Below, piece after piece: positions 18,926 through 27,997 of a stretch of 64,000 bases of DNA. The translations under genes were made by a program, and so were the position numbers. Positions within the stretch are counted from its first letter, which is position 1, and the number at the start of each line of letters is the position of its first letter. Source of the DNA: Rhodothermales bacterium (GTDB lineage: Bacteria; Bacteroidota; Rhodothermia; Rhodothermales; Bin80); the NCBI GenBank assembly GCA_958296045.1, contig CATQHT010000002.1, forward strand, positions 186,001 to 250,000, written 5' to 3'. The notes below the pieces were generated by a model. It did no database searches. It worked only from the letters and a program-made list of their open reading frames with translations, and was not told where the DNA came from.

Positions 18926-19501
18926 ATGGATTCCAACACCGGTTACCTGACAACCACCGTAGATGCGGTGGTAAACTGGGCGCGGTCCAACTCCTTGATG
19001 CCCATGCCGATGGGTTTGGCCTGTTGCGCCATAGAAATGATGGCTTTCGCTGGTCCCAAGTACGACGTAGCACGGTTCGGCAGCGAAGCGATGCGGTTTT
19101 CGCCGCGCCAGGCGGACCTGATGATCGTGGCTGGCTGGTGCAGCTACAAGATGGCGCACGCCATCCGCCGCGTATGGGATCAGATGGCCGACCCCAAGTG
19201 GTGCATTGCGATGGGCGCCTGCGCCTCATCAGGCGGCATGCACCGGTGTTACGGAGTGGTCCAGGGTATTGACAACTTTTTGCCAGTCGATGTATATATC
19301 CCGGGCTGCCCACCAAGGCCTGATACGGTCATTCACGCGCTGATGGATATCCAGGAGAACATTCGCAATGAGTATTCAGTGCTGAAAGACTATCAGTCTG
19401 GCGCACAGCGTTTGGCGCCTCCAGAGTCCAGACCCATGATGATGACGGCAGAGGGTGTGGCCGCTCCAGGGCAGGGCGTTGCAGCCGAAGTCGCCCGGTA
19501 G
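18926..19501 (+). CDS. nuoB: NADH-quinone oxidoreductase subunit B
   Basis: A 191-residue peripheral-arm subunit that binds cluster N2, the last iron-sulfur centre before quinone. The four cluster ligands are visible: tandem C33-C34 ([10 protein letters not shown]), C99 (MGACASSGG) and C128 (YIPGCPPRP). The C-terminal tail beyond residue 160 is a poorly conserved extension rich in Pro, Ala and Met. It is followed by nuoC after 16 bases. Confidence 0.97.
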   Translation: MDSNTGYLTTTVDAVVNWARSNSLMPMPMGLACCAIEMMAFAGPKYDVARFGSEAMRFSPRQADLMIVAGWCSYKMAHAIRRVWDQMADPKWCIAMGACASSGGMHRCYGVVQGIDNFLPVDVYIPGCPPRPDTVIHALMDIQENIRNEYSVLKDYQSGAQRLAPPESRPMMMTAEGVAAPGQGVAAEVAR

Positions 19502-19517
19502 GCCGGACCTTATCGAG

Positions 19518-20162
19518 ATGGCCCTGAAGTTCCACTTTACGCCAGCCGACACCCCGCGCGGAGGCGAAGACAACCCGCATGCCAAGGCGTCCACGGAGGT
19601 CGCAGACACCGTGCTGGCACTACGGGAGGTTTTCGGCAATGCCATCGGTGATGTAGTCGTCTATGCTGGCGAACATACCGTGTGGGTGGAGCCGGCACGC
19701 ATCGCGGACGTATGCCGCCACCTTAAAGAGTCGCTTGGTTTTAACTACCTGGTGGATCTGGGAGGCGTGGACCGCTTCACCGAAGAAGGGCGCTTCGAGG
19801 TGTACTACAACCTGGTCAATGTGGAGGGCCAGAAGCGCATCAGGTTGAAGGTGCGAGTGGAAGAAGAGTCGCCGCAGGTGCCGTCTGTAACAGGCGTCTT
19901 TAAGGCGGCAGACTGGAATGAGCGAGAGTGCTTCGACATGTTGGGTATCACGTTTGAAGGTCACCAAGACCTGCGCCGGATGTATATGCCGGAGGACTTT
20001 GCCTATCATCCGCAGCGCAAAGAGTTTCCGCTGCTGGGCATCCCGGGCTCTTTGCCGTTGCCATCGCAGACTCCTGGCGGTCCCCTAACTATGGACCCCT
20101 TTGCCGCGGCGCGTGGCAGCAAGCCGGTCAAGAGCTACCAGGAACCCCAGTCGACCCAGTAG
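19518..20162 (+). CDS. nuoC: NADH-quinone oxidoreductase subunit C
   Basis: A 214-residue subunit (30-kDa family). The family signature is ERECFDMLGITFEGHQDLRRMYMPEDFAYHPQRKEFPL, present near residues 135-172 with the conserved acidic residues and arginines. NuoC docks with NuoD at the quinone end of the hydrophilic arm. The internal ATG (MALKFHFTP) is chosen since the upstream extension overlaps nuoB. NuoC is separate from NuoD here, not fused as in E. coli. Confidence 0.95.
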   Translation: MALKFHFTPADTPRGGEDNPHAKASTEVADTVLALREVFGNAIGDVVVYAGEHTVWVEPARIADVCRHLKESLGFNYLVDLGGVDRFTEEGRFEVYYNLVNVEGQKRIRLKVRVEEESPQVPSVTGVFKAADWNERECFDMLGITFEGHQDLRRMYMPEDFAYHPQRKEFPLLGIPGSLPLPSQTPGGPLTMDPFAAARGSKPVKSYQEPQSTQ

Positions 20163-20163
20163 C

Positions 20164-21486
20164 ATGCCCACGCTGTCGGACTACATCTCAGGCAGGGATG
20201 TCTTCTCTTTCTGGCCGCGCCATAACCTTGCGGCCGCAAAGAGGCTCGAAAGTAAGGATGCCTGGCTTGAGCAGCGTCGCGGCATTCCCGCAGGCAGCCA
20301 GGAGCCGCCCGATGCGCTGGAGCACCAGATGACGCTTAACATCGGTCCGCAGCATCCGGCCACGCATGGTGTGTTGCGGTGCTTGGTGAAGCTTGACGGA
20401 GAGCGGATCGACAAAGCGGTGCTGGATATAGGCTACCTGCATCGCGGCATTGAGAAGCTCGCCGAGAGCAAGACCTACCAGGAGTTCATGCCCTACACAG
20501 ACCGCATGGACTACCTAGCACCCTATGCCAACAACGTGGCCTGGTGCCTGGCGGTAGAAAAGCTGGCCGCCATCGAGGTCCCCGAAAGGGCGCAGTGGAT
20601 CCGCATGATAATGTGTGAGCTGGCACGCATCTCAAGCCATATGCTTTGGCTCGGGGTGGGGCTGATGGATGCTGGCGCCGTATCGGTATTTCTGTGGACG
20701 TTTCAGGGGCGCGAGGATCTGTACAACATTTTCGATGAGGTCAGTGGTGCCCGGTTCACGGTGTCCCACAGCCGCATCGGCGGGCTAGCTACTGACCTGA
20801 GCCCGCGGGCCCTGGAGCTCATCGGTGACTTCAGCGACCGCTACAAAGGAATCATCCAGGGGTGGCGCAAGCTCCTGAACCGCAATCGGATATGGATTGA
20901 GCGGAACCGCAACGTGGGGGTCGTTTCCAGGGAGGAAGCGCTGGACTTAGGGCTTACCGGTCCCAACGTGCGGGGGAGCGGTGTGCCCTATGACATTCGT
21001 TCCTTCGAGCCGTACCTCAAGTATGACGAGGTGGACTTCATCATTCCACTGCGCGACGAGGGTGACTGTCTTGCCCGCTATCATGTTCGCATGGAAGAGA
21101 TGTTGGAGAGCCTCAAGATTATCGATCAGTGCCTAGAACGCCTGCCGCCGGGGCCGATCCGGTCCGGCGATGCCAAGGCGGCCTACCCGTCGAAGAGCGA
21201 GGTATATTACTCGATGGAAGGCATGATCCACGACTTTATGTACACCGAGACGGGTGTGGTACCGCCGAAGGGTGCAGCAGCGTACCACGCCATAGAGTCT
21301 CCGAAGGGAGAGCTGGGATTCTATCTGGAGAGTGACGGCACCGGCAGCCCTTGGCGTGCACGGATCAATGCGCCCTCATTCACGAACCTTCAGGGCCTTG
21401 AATCCATGATGGAGGGGCACCCGGTGGCAGACATCGTGGTACTTATAGGCTCCATTGACCCGGTCATGGGCGAATCGGACAAGTAG
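20164..21486 (+). CDS. nuoD: NADH-quinone oxidoreductase subunit D
   Basis: A 440-residue 49-kDa-type subunit that forms the quinone-binding site with NuoB. The motifs NIGPQHPATHGVLR, GYLHRGIEKLAE and the terminal SIDPVMGESDK are intact; the His of QHPATH is one of the quinone-site residues. An N-terminal extension of about 55 residues (YISGRDVFSFWPRHN...) precedes the conserved core. The ATG begins one base after the nuoC stop, implying coupling. Confidence 0.97.
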   Translation: MPTLSDYISGRDVFSFWPRHNLAAAKRLESKDAWLEQRRGIPAGSQEPPDALEHQMTLNIGPQHPATHGVLRCLVKLDGERIDKAVLDIGYLHRGIEKLAESKTYQEFMPYTDRMDYLAPYANNVAWCLAVEKLAAIEVPERAQWIRMIMCELARISSHMLWLGVGLMDAGAVSVFLWTFQGREDLYNIFDEVSGARFTVSHSRIGGLATDLSPRALELIGDFSDRYKGIIQGWRKLLNRNRIWIERNRNVGVVSREEALDLGLTGPNVRGSGVPYDIRSFEPYLKYDEVDFIIPLRDEGDCLARYHVRMEEMLESLKIIDQCLERLPPGPIRSGDAKAAYPSKSEVYYSMEGMIHDFMYTETGVVPPKGAAAYHAIESPKGELGFYLESDGTGSPWRARINAPSFTNLQGLESMMEGHPVADIVVLIGSIDPVMGESDK

Positions 21487-21497
21487 CGGAGCGCGGC

Positions 21498-22172
21498 ATG
21501 GCAGACTTTATCAGGAATCCGGTTGTTACGTTGCCAGATCGCAACCCGGCGCCGCACTTTTGTGAACAGGAGCTGGCATTCACAGAAGAGGAGAAGACGA
21601 AGATCGCCCGCTGGGTCAGCCAGTACCCGACGCCGGATGGCGCGGTGATGTGGACCCTGTGGCTGGCTCAGGAGAAGTTCGGCTTTCTTCCGCCCGAGGT
21701 GTTGCGCCTAGTGGGCGAAGAGCTTGGCATCCCTTATGCGCAGGTCTACGGGGTGGCCACCTTTTATACGCAGTATTACAAACAGAAGAAAGGCGTTTGC
21801 GTGCTGGATGTCTGCACCTGCTTTTCGTGCCAGTTCACCGGCGGCTACGACCTCTTACATTACCTGGAAGAAAAGCTTGGTATCCACGCGGGAGAGACCA
21901 CAGCCGACGGATGTTTCACGCTGCAGGAGGTGGAATGCCTGGGGGCGTGCGGCTCGGCACCCATGCTGCAGGTGTCGAACGGCCCTTTTGTGCATTGCGT
22001 GACGCGCGCGCGCGCCGATGCCCTGATTGACGCGCTCAAGGCTGGCAGGATGCCGGAATTTGCCAGCGTCACGCTCCCGCAGGATGAGGATGAGCTAGGG
22101 GGCAACCGACGCACCGATGTCGCATTCTGCGAACGGTATGCCACCTTGCCCATAGCCAAGCATACGCGATAG
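21498..22172 (+). CDS. nuoE: NADH-quinone oxidoreductase subunit E
   Basis: A 224-residue thioredoxin-like 24-kDa subunit with a [2Fe-2S] cluster (N1a). The ligands are C106, C111, C147 and C151 in the expected Cx4C…Cx3C pattern. It partners NuoF in the NADH-dehydrogenase module. A C-terminal tail of about 40 residues (PQDEDELGGNRRTD...) exceeds the usual length and looks unstructured. nuoF starts 2 bases after its stop. Confidence 0.96.
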   Translation: MADFIRNPVVTLPDRNPAPHFCEQELAFTEEEKTKIARWVSQYPTPDGAVMWTLWLAQEKFGFLPPEVLRLVGEELGIPYAQVYGVATFYTQYYKQKKGVCVLDVCTCFSCQFTGGYDLLHYLEEKLGIHAGETTADGCFTLQEVECLGACGSAPMLQVSNGPFVHCVTRARADALIDALKAGRMPEFASVTLPQDEDELGGNRRTDVAFCERYATLPIAKHTR

Positions 22173-22174
22173 GT

Positions 22175-23467
22175 ATGGCCACGAAGGCGGGTGACTGGCG
22201 TTCTTACCAGCGGGTGCTTTTGCCGCCCGTGCGTGACCTGCACAAACTGTCGGTCTACGGAGACTATGCGGCGCTGCGCAAGGTCCTGGCGGAATACTCG
22301 CCGCAGGAGGTGGCTGGCATCGTCAAGAAGAGCGGCCTGCGGGGCCGCGGCGGTGCGGGCTTTCCTACGGGTCTTAAGTGGAGCTTCATGCCGCCGATAA
22401 AGGCCGGCGTGCCCCGTTTTTTGTGTTGCAACGGAGACGAAAGCGAGCCGGGTACCTTCAAAGACCGGCAGCTGATGGAATTCAACCCGCATCAGATGCT
22501 TGAGGGCATCCTTATAGCGAACTACGCCATCACGGCCAAGACGTGCTACTTGTACGTCCGCGGCGAGTTTGCAGACTGGATCACGCTCATTGACGCGGAG
22601 CTGGCCAAAGCCTATGAGGCAAACCTGGTCGGCGACAACATCATGGGCACTGGGTTCTCGACGGATATTGTGGTCCACAAGGGCGCGGGCGCCTACATCT
22701 GCGGAGAGGAGACGAGCTTGATGGAGTCGTTGGAGGGCAAGCGTGCCTATCCACGCATCAAGCCGCCCTTTCCGGCGCAGAGTGGCATATGGGGGTATCC
22801 TACGACGATCAACAACGCGGACACGTTGGCGTGTGTGCCACCGATCATTAAGCGCGGTGCGGAGTGGTTTGCGGGTATTGGGGCTCCCGGTCATCCAGGA
22901 CCGATCCTGTATGGCATTTCCGGGCATGTCAATTGTCCGGGCGTGTACGAGTATCCATCGGGCATGCTTATCACGGACCTGTTGGAGGAGGTGGCTGGCG
23001 GGATGCGCGGGGGTAAGGCGCTAAAGGCAGTGGTGCCTGGCGGCGCGTCGGTGCCTGTACTTCGGGCGGACATGATCGACGGCGTCACGATGGATGCCGG
23101 GAGTCTTAAGAAGGCCGGATCAATGCTGGGCACTGCGGGCATGCTGTTTCTGGACGAAGACACGGACATGGTGGCTTTCTTGCGGCGCGTGACCCGTTTC
23201 TATCACCACGAGAGTTGCGGGCAGTGCACGCCGTGCCGCGACGGCACCGGATGGATGGAAAACCTGGTGACCCGCATTGATGAAGGCGAGGGAAACCTGC
23301 GCGACCTGGATCTTCTGTTGGATCTGTGCAACCAGATGGAGGGGCGCACGGTTTGTGCACTGGCGGACGCGGCGGCGTGGCCGGTGCGTAACACGATCCT
23401 GCGTTTCAGGAAGGATTTTGAGGCCAAGTGCCGCTCGTCGATGTGGACCGCAAAAACTGTTGCATAG
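22175..23467 (+). CDS. nuoF: NADH-quinone oxidoreductase subunit F
   Basis: A 430-residue flavoprotein that binds FMN and NADH and holds [4Fe-4S] cluster N3; it is the electron entry point of complex I. The glycine-rich FMN/NADH segment GLRGRGGAGFPTG (54-66), the GAGAYICGEETSLMESLEG loop and the cluster motif ESCGQCTPCRDG with a distal RTVC cysteine are intact. The stop is 11 bases before a lipoprotein gene that interrupts the usual nuoF-nuoG order. Confidence 0.97.
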   Translation: MATKAGDWRSYQRVLLPPVRDLHKLSVYGDYAALRKVLAEYSPQEVAGIVKKSGLRGRGGAGFPTGLKWSFMPPIKAGVPRFLCCNGDESEPGTFKDRQLMEFNPHQMLEGILIANYAITAKTCYLYVRGEFADWITLIDAELAKAYEANLVGDNIMGTGFSTDIVVHKGAGAYICGEETSLMESLEGKRAYPRIKPPFPAQSGIWGYPTTINNADTLACVPPIIKRGAEWFAGIGAPGHPGPILYGISGHVNCPGVYEYPSGMLITDLLEEVAGGMRGGKALKAVVPGGASVPVLRADMIDGVTMDAGSLKKAGSMLGTAGMLFLDEDTDMVAFLRRVTRFYHHESCGQCTPCRDGTGWMENLVTRIDEGEGNLRDLDLLLDLCNQMEGRTVCALADAAAWPVRNTILRFRKDFEAKCRSSMWTAKTVA

Positions 23468-23478
23468 CGAATAGAAAT

Positions 23479-23931
23479 ATGAGAACCTGCTTATTAGCCC
23501 TGGTCCTGCTTCTTTTTGGCCAAGCCTGCTCGCGCGAGATGCCAGAGGGTTATGACACCTACGGCGAGGCGGTGCCTGTCGAGTCGGCTGTTGCCGTTGA
23601 CGCGGTGATTGCTGATCACGAGGCGCATGTAGGCGAGGTGGTTACCACCATTGGCACGGTACATGCTGTCTGCCAGATGAGAGGGTGTTGGCTTACGCTT
23701 AAGGGCATGGACGACGAAAGCATCCGTGTGGATGTACCGCGCGACGAAGACGACTATGTCTTTACGGTGCCCACCGACATCAGCGGGCGGCGCGCCGTGG
23801 CGAGGGGCATCTTGGTTCAGGACGATGCGGATGCCGCCGCGATGCACCACTATAATGAAGATTCCGAGGGCGCGCTGGGTCCATTTCGGCTGTCTATGGT
23901 GGCCTCAGGCATCATGGTTGCTCCTCGGTAG
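23479..23931 (+). CDS. DUF4920-family lipoprotein inside the nuo operon
   Basis: A 150-residue small lipoprotein. The N-terminal signal ends at a lipobox (LLFGQAC), so the mature protein is predicted to be lipid-anchored at C17. The rest (GYDTYGEAVP, VGEVVTTIGTVHAVCQMRGCWLTL, FTVPTDISGRRAVARG) fits the DUF4920 family of FCB-group bacteria, an OB-like beta fold of unknown function. The VCQMRGCW segment has two cysteines spaced like a metal or disulfide pair. The internal ATG is preferred since upstream residues overlap nuoF. Gaps of 11 and 12 bases mean it is co-transcribed with complex I; a link to assembly or maturation is possible but unproven. Confidence 0.85.
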   Translation: MRTCLLALVLLLFGQACSREMPEGYDTYGEAVPVESAVAVDAVIADHEAHVGEVVTTIGTVHAVCQMRGCWLTLKGMDDESIRVDVPRDEDDYVFTVPTDISGRRAVARGILVQDDADAAAMHHYNEDSEGALGPFRLSMVASGIMVAPR

Positions 23932-23943
23932 ACGGATTCGGGT

Positions 23944-25659
23944 ATGGCGAGCGTCACTATTGATGGTCGGACGTACGAGTTCGAGGGGCGCCCGCGGCTT
24001 CTCCAGTTCTGTCTGGATCACGGAATCGAGATACCCCACTTCTGTTATCACCCGTCCATGTCGGTGCCGGCGAATTGTCGCCAGTGTCTGATCGATGTTG
24101 GTGCTCTGATGCGCAACCGTGCCACGGGAGCGCTGGAGCGCGACGAGGACGGCGCGCCGATTATCCGATACATGCCAAAGCTGCAGACGAGCTGCAGCCA
24201 CACGCTGTCGGACGGACAGGTGATCCATACGCGGCGCACCAGCCAAAAGGTGGCGCAGGCGCAGCGGGACAACCTGGAGTTTCTGCTCATCAATCATCCG
24301 CTAGATTGCCCTATCTGTGATCAGGCCGGGATGTGCCCACTCCAGATCCAGGCGTACAAATACGGGCCGGAGGGATCGCGCTTCGAGTTCAAGAAGACCC
24401 ACAAGCCCAAGAAGGTGAAGCTTGGGCCGCGTGTGGTGCTTGACGCGGAACGCTGTATAAACTGCACCCGATGCACGCGATTCACAGACGAGATTTCCAA
24501 GAGTCACCAGCTGACCATCATTGAGCGCGGCGTAAAGAACTACCCGATGACGCCGCCTGGGATGACATTCGATGAGCCGTACTCGATGAATGTCATTGAT
24601 TTGTGTCCGGTGGGTGCGCTCACGTCCGCGGATTTCCGTTTTCAGGCACGCATCTGGGAGATGAGTTCTGCGCCGTCCATCACGACCACCAATGCCAAAG
24701 GCTCCAACTGCAATTACTGGGTTCGCGACAACTTGGTGTTGCGCGTGACGCCACGCGAAAACCCGGCTGTTAACGAGTTCTGGCTGCCTGATGAAGATCG
24801 GATGGCCTACCGGCGATTCAATGAGGACAGGCCGGAGGGTCCCCAGGTGCGGACCCGAGGAGCCTTTCACGCTGCCTCATGGGAAGATGCATGTGCTTAT
24901 GCGGCCCGCCTGCTGAGAGGTGCTGGCAAGCGCGCCCTCTTTCTGGCATCCGCACATGCGCCGGTGGAGGACAATTACCTACTGATCCGTCTGGCCGCTG
25001 CCGTCGGGGGACGTGTAGCAGGGTTTATCGAGCACATGGAGCCGGGCCATGGGGATGGCTGGCTGCGGACGGATGACCGGGCACCCAACAGTGAGGGGTG
25101 TCGCCGGCTGGGGTTGGCGCCCGTAGGGGCGGAGATGTTGCGCGAGGAGATCGCATCCGGCGCTGTCGGCGCGTTGTATGTGCTTGATGACGATCCGGTG
25201 GGCGCGGGTCTGGTAAGGTCGGAGGATTTGTCTGATATACCGGTGATTCTGCACCACTATCACACCACGAACGAGACGCTTCTTAGCGCCGATGTGGCGT
25301 TGCCGTCGGCCACCGTAGCTGAGACGATCGGCACCTACGTCAACGAGGACGGGCGCGCCCAACGCGTGGTGCCAGCCAAAGCGGTGCGGGGAGCGCACCG
25401 AACGCTGATGATGCAGATGGGTTTGAGCCGGGCAGACCGGCATGGCACGCCCTTTGACCGCTGGCACAACGAATCGAACCTCATCAACTGTAAGCCGGGC
25501 TGGGAGGTGCTACCGATGGTGGCGCGTGCTGCAGGCTGCGACTTTATGGACCGCGGACCGCGCAAGGTGATGCGCGAGGTGGCAGACACCTTTGAGGCGT
25601 TTGCCGGTGCAACGTACAAGGTGATGGGGCTGGGCGGTCATTCCTTACCACCGAGGTAG
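23944..25659 (+). CDS. nuoG: NADH-quinone oxidoreductase subunit G
   Basis: A 571-residue 75-kDa-type subunit carrying several iron-sulfur clusters. The N-terminal ferredoxin domain shows C34, C45, C48 and C84 for [2Fe-2S]. The His-Cys3 site is H118, C122, C125 and C131. A [4Fe-4S] ferredoxin pair follows (CINCTRCTRF at 171-180 and DLCPVGAL near 220). The remaining molybdopterin-oxidoreductase-like domain is shortened relative to the roughly 900-residue E. coli protein, as in many FCB bacteria, and does not need a cofactor. Confidence 0.95.
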   Translation: MASVTIDGRTYEFEGRPRLLQFCLDHGIEIPHFCYHPSMSVPANCRQCLIDVGALMRNRATGALERDEDGAPIIRYMPKLQTSCSHTLSDGQVIHTRRTSQKVAQAQRDNLEFLLINHPLDCPICDQAGMCPLQIQAYKYGPEGSRFEFKKTHKPKKVKLGPRVVLDAERCINCTRCTRFTDEISKSHQLTIIERGVKNYPMTPPGMTFDEPYSMNVIDLCPVGALTSADFRFQARIWEMSSAPSITTTNAKGSNCNYWVRDNLVLRVTPRENPAVNEFWLPDEDRMAYRRFNEDRPEGPQVRTRGAFHAASWEDACAYAARLLRGAGKRALFLASAHAPVEDNYLLIRLAAAVGGRVAGFIEHMEPGHGDGWLRTDDRAPNSEGCRRLGLAPVGAEMLREEIASGAVGALYVLDDDPVGAGLVRSEDLSDIPVILHHYHTTNETLLSADVALPSATVAETIGTYVNEDGRAQRVVPAKAVRGAHRTLMMQMGLSRADRHGTPFDRWHNESNLINCKPGWEVLPMVARAAGCDFMDRGPRKVMREVADTFEAFAGATYKVMGLGGHSLPPR

Positions 25660-25665
25660 CGCGCC

Positions 25666-26694
25666 ATGGACGTTCCACTGTGGCTTTTGGCCATCATCGC
25701 ATTCGGGGTGATCAACTTCATGCTGATTTCCGCGTCGGTGCTGGTATATGCGGAGCGCAAAGTTTCGGCGTATATGCAGAACAGGCCGGGACCCAACCGT
25801 GTGGGGCCGGCCGGATTTCTACAGCCTTTCGCGGATGTATTCAAGCTGATGTTCAAAGAGGACGTAGCGCCGCGTGCCGCGTCGCCTTTTGTGCATTCTT
25901 TAGCGCCGGTCATCATGGTGGTGATTGCGATGACGGTGCCAGCCATGATTCCATTTGCCCGCGGTGTCGTTATCGTGGACAACAGCGTGACGGTGCTTAT
26001 CATCCTGGCGCTGACGTCGGTGTCGGTCTACGGCGTCACGATGGCTGGCTGGAGCAGCAACAGCAAGTTTTCGCTTCTGGGCGGACTGCGCTCTTCGGCG
26101 CAGATGATTTCGTATGAGCTGTCGATGGGTCTTGCGGTGGCGTCCGTAGTGCTATTGGCGGGATCGCTCAGCGTGGTGGAGATTGTCGAAGATCAGTCGG
26201 TAGGTGGCGCGGTCTTGGGGTGGAATGTTTTTCGCAACCCACTTGGCGCACTCATCTTTGTGATCACCGCATTTGCCGAAACGAACCGGGCGCCGTTTGA
26301 CCTTCCAGAGGCGGAGCAGGAGCTGGTGGGTGGCTACCACACGGAGTACAGTGGCATGAAGTTCGGCATGTTTTTCTTGGCCGAATACGTGAACTGGTTC
26401 GTAGCCTCCTTTGTTATTGTCACATTGTTTTTCGGCGGCTATCTGCTTCCGTTCGAACCGCAGATCCTGGCGGCGTATCCTGGGCTGGAGGGGTCTGTCG
26501 GGCTGGGGCTACTCCAGGCATTGTGCCTTCTGGTGAAGGTCGGATTCTTCGTATTCCTGTTTCTGTGGGTCCGCTGGACACTTCCGCGCTTCAAGTACAA
26601 TCAGCTGATGGAGATCGGATGGAAAGTCATGCTGCCTGCTGCACTGGTCAACGTGTTGCTTATTGCGATCGCGGTGGCCGTGTTTATGGGATAG
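25666..26694 (+). CDS. nuoH: NADH-quinone oxidoreductase subunit H
   Basis: A 342-residue membrane subunit with about eight helices that closes the quinone chamber. Conserved signatures are present: YAERKVSAYMQNRPGPNRVGP near residue 30 and FAETNRAPFDLPEAEQELVGGYHTEYSG near 215, the acidic loop that lines the quinone cavity. nuoI-N are not in this window after nuoH, so the membrane-arm genes must lie elsewhere. The cluster ends here; rpe follows 4 bases later. Confidence 0.97.
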   Translation: MDVPLWLLAIIAFGVINFMLISASVLVYAERKVSAYMQNRPGPNRVGPAGFLQPFADVFKLMFKEDVAPRAASPFVHSLAPVIMVVIAMTVPAMIPFARGVVIVDNSVTVLIILALTSVSVYGVTMAGWSSNSKFSLLGGLRSSAQMISYELSMGLAVASVVLLAGSLSVVEIVEDQSVGGAVLGWNVFRNPLGALIFVITAFAETNRAPFDLPEAEQELVGGYHTEYSGMKFGMFFLAEYVNWFVASFVIVTLFFGGYLLPFEPQILAAYPGLEGSVGLGLLQALCLLVKVGFFVFLFLWVRWTLPRFKYNQLMEIGWKVMLPAALVNVLLIAIAVAVFMG

Positions 26695-26698
26695 GCTG

Positions 26699-27394
26699 AT
26701 GCCTCCGATTCTGTCTCCGTCGATCCTTTCTGCTGACTTCGCGCATTTGGAAAGAGACGCGGGTGAGGCAGTTAAGGCTGGCGCCCATTGGTTGCATGTG
26801 GATGTGATGGACGGCCACTTTGTGCCCAACATAACGATGGGGCCGGTCATTGTACGCGCGTTGCAGCCGCTGCGCCGGCGGACCGGGGTCTGGTTGGATG
26901 TGCATCTGATGATTGCGTATCCCGACCGGTATCTGTCTGCCTTTGTCGAGGCTGGCAGTGACGTCATCACGGTGCATGTGGAGGCGTGCCCTGATCCGGT
27001 AGCCACGGTGAAAGCGATTCGGGCGCTGGGGGTTCGTCCGGGGATCACGTTGAATCCCGACACGCCGTTGGCGGCGCTGGACGGCGTGCTTGAGCATGTT
27101 GACGTAGCGATGGTGATGTCGGTGCATCCTGGCTTTGCGGGCCAGGTGTACCTTCCGGGTTCCAACGACCGTATTGCTGCTTTGCGCTGTCGGCTTGATG
27201 CAATGGGGTCGGACGCGTTGTTGCAGGTGGATGGTGGGGTTAAGCCGCACAACGCGTTAGCGGCGGCCACTGCTGGCGCATCGGTGTTGGTGGCGGGCAG
27301 TGCGATCTTTAAGGGAGATATAGCGTCGAATGCTGCGCGTTTCTGCGAGGTTCTTGCCCCTGTAGCTCAACAGGATAGAGCGACGGCCTCCTAA
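26699..27394 (+). CDS. rpe: ribulose-phosphate 3-epimerase
   Basis: A 231-residue TIM-barrel enzyme interconverting ribulose 5-phosphate and xylulose 5-phosphate in the pentose phosphate pathway. ILSADFAHL, HVDVMDGHFVPNIT (metal-binding His and catalytic Asp), VHPGFAGQ and the phosphate-binding VDGGVKPHNA/VAGSAIF motifs are intact. The start is the ATG that begins the conserved MPPILSPSILSADF. The frame runs 39 bases into the tRNA-Arg gene, whose anticodon-arm TAA supplies the stop; the last ten residues are encoded by tRNA sequence. Confidence 0.95.
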   Translation: MPPILSPSILSADFAHLERDAGEAVKAGAHWLHVDVMDGHFVPNITMGPVIVRALQPLRRRTGVWLDVHLMIAYPDRYLSAFVEAGSDVITVHVEACPDPVATVKAIRALGVRPGITLNPDTPLAALDGVLEHVDVAMVMSVHPGFAGQVYLPGSNDRIAALRCRLDAMGSDALLQVDGGVKPHNALAAATAGASVLVAGSAIFKGDIASNAARFCEVLAPVAQQDRATAS

Positions 27395-27428
27395 GCCGTA
27401 AGTCCGGGTTCGAGTCCTGGCGGGGGTA
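27356..27428 (+). tRNA. tRNA-Arg (anticodon CCT)
   Basis: A 73-base cloverleaf. The acceptor strands start GCCCCTG and end CGGGGGT with discriminator A. The D arm is AGCTC…GAGC. The anticodon stem is ACGGC/GCCGT with loop CTCCTAA (anticodon CCT, reading AGG), and the T arm is CCGGG-TTCGAGT-CCTGG. CCA is not encoded. It overlaps the 3' end of rpe. Confidence 0.95.
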
Positions 27429-27433
27429 CAGCC

Positions 27434-27997
27434 ATGCGGGGTGCACTCGGATTCATTGCATTGGGATCCAACGAGGGCGACCGCGTTTGCCATCTGCGCG
27501 CGGCGCTTGTGGGTCTAGAGGCGGCGCGCCAGGTGGTGGTTCTTGAGGCCTCTCCCATCTATGAGTCGGCCGCGCATACGCTCGGACGCGGCGATGTGCA
27601 GCCGGACTATCTGAATGCGGTGGTCATGGTCCGCACCATGCTTCGTGCGTTTGACCTACTTGGTCTGTGCCGCTGTTTGGAAAGGGCTGCGGGTAGGGTG
27701 CGCAGGCTTCGCTGGGCTCCCCGGACGTTGGACTTGGATCTCTTGGATCTCGGCGGTCAGTGCCTGAGTGGTCCTGAGCTTACGTTGCCGCATCCGCGCC
27801 TTGCTGTGCGCCGATTTGTGTTGCAGCCTTGGACAGATGTGTTGCCGACGCACAGGCTGGGGCCGCCCCATCGGGCGACCGTGTCGCAGCTGTTAGCGCG
27901 TTGCTCCGACGACGGAGCGCTACGCAAGACTAAGCTGGCCTGGCGACCGGTCGCTACAGAGAGGGCTGTCGCTCTGGACCTTCCCAGCCAGGATTGA
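27434..27997 (+). CDS. folK: 2-amino-4-hydroxy-6-hydroxymethyldihydropteridine pyrophosphokinase
   Basis: A 187-residue HPPK, which transfers pyrophosphate from ATP to the pterin substrate in folate synthesis. The family motifs are FIALGSNEGDR at the N-terminus, YLNAVV, the signature RWAPRTLDLDLLDL (metal and ATP ligands) and LPHPRLAVRRFVLQPW. The tail after residue 150 is longer than in minimal HPPKs. The ATG lies 5 bases after the tRNA-Arg gene, so the mRNA is probably released by tRNA processing. Confidence 0.92.
   Translation: MRGALGFIALGSNEGDRVCHLRAALVGLEAARQVVVLEASPIYESAAHTLGRGDVQPDYLNAVVMVRTMLRAFDLLGLCRCLERAAGRVRRLRWAPRTLDLDLLDLGGQCLSGPELTLPHPRLAVRRFVLQPWTDVLPTHRLGPPHRATVSQLLARCSDDGALRKTKLAWRPVATERAVALDLPSQD

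Noticed and set aside
21860-22927. Minus-strand open frame of 355 codons over nuoE/nuoF
   Set aside because: Antisense shadow of two strongly conserved complex I genes.
27365-27394. C-terminal peptide VAQQDRATAS as a conserved tail of Rpe
   Set aside because: This peptide is the translation of the tRNA-Arg gene, a known annotation artefact, not a conserved domain.
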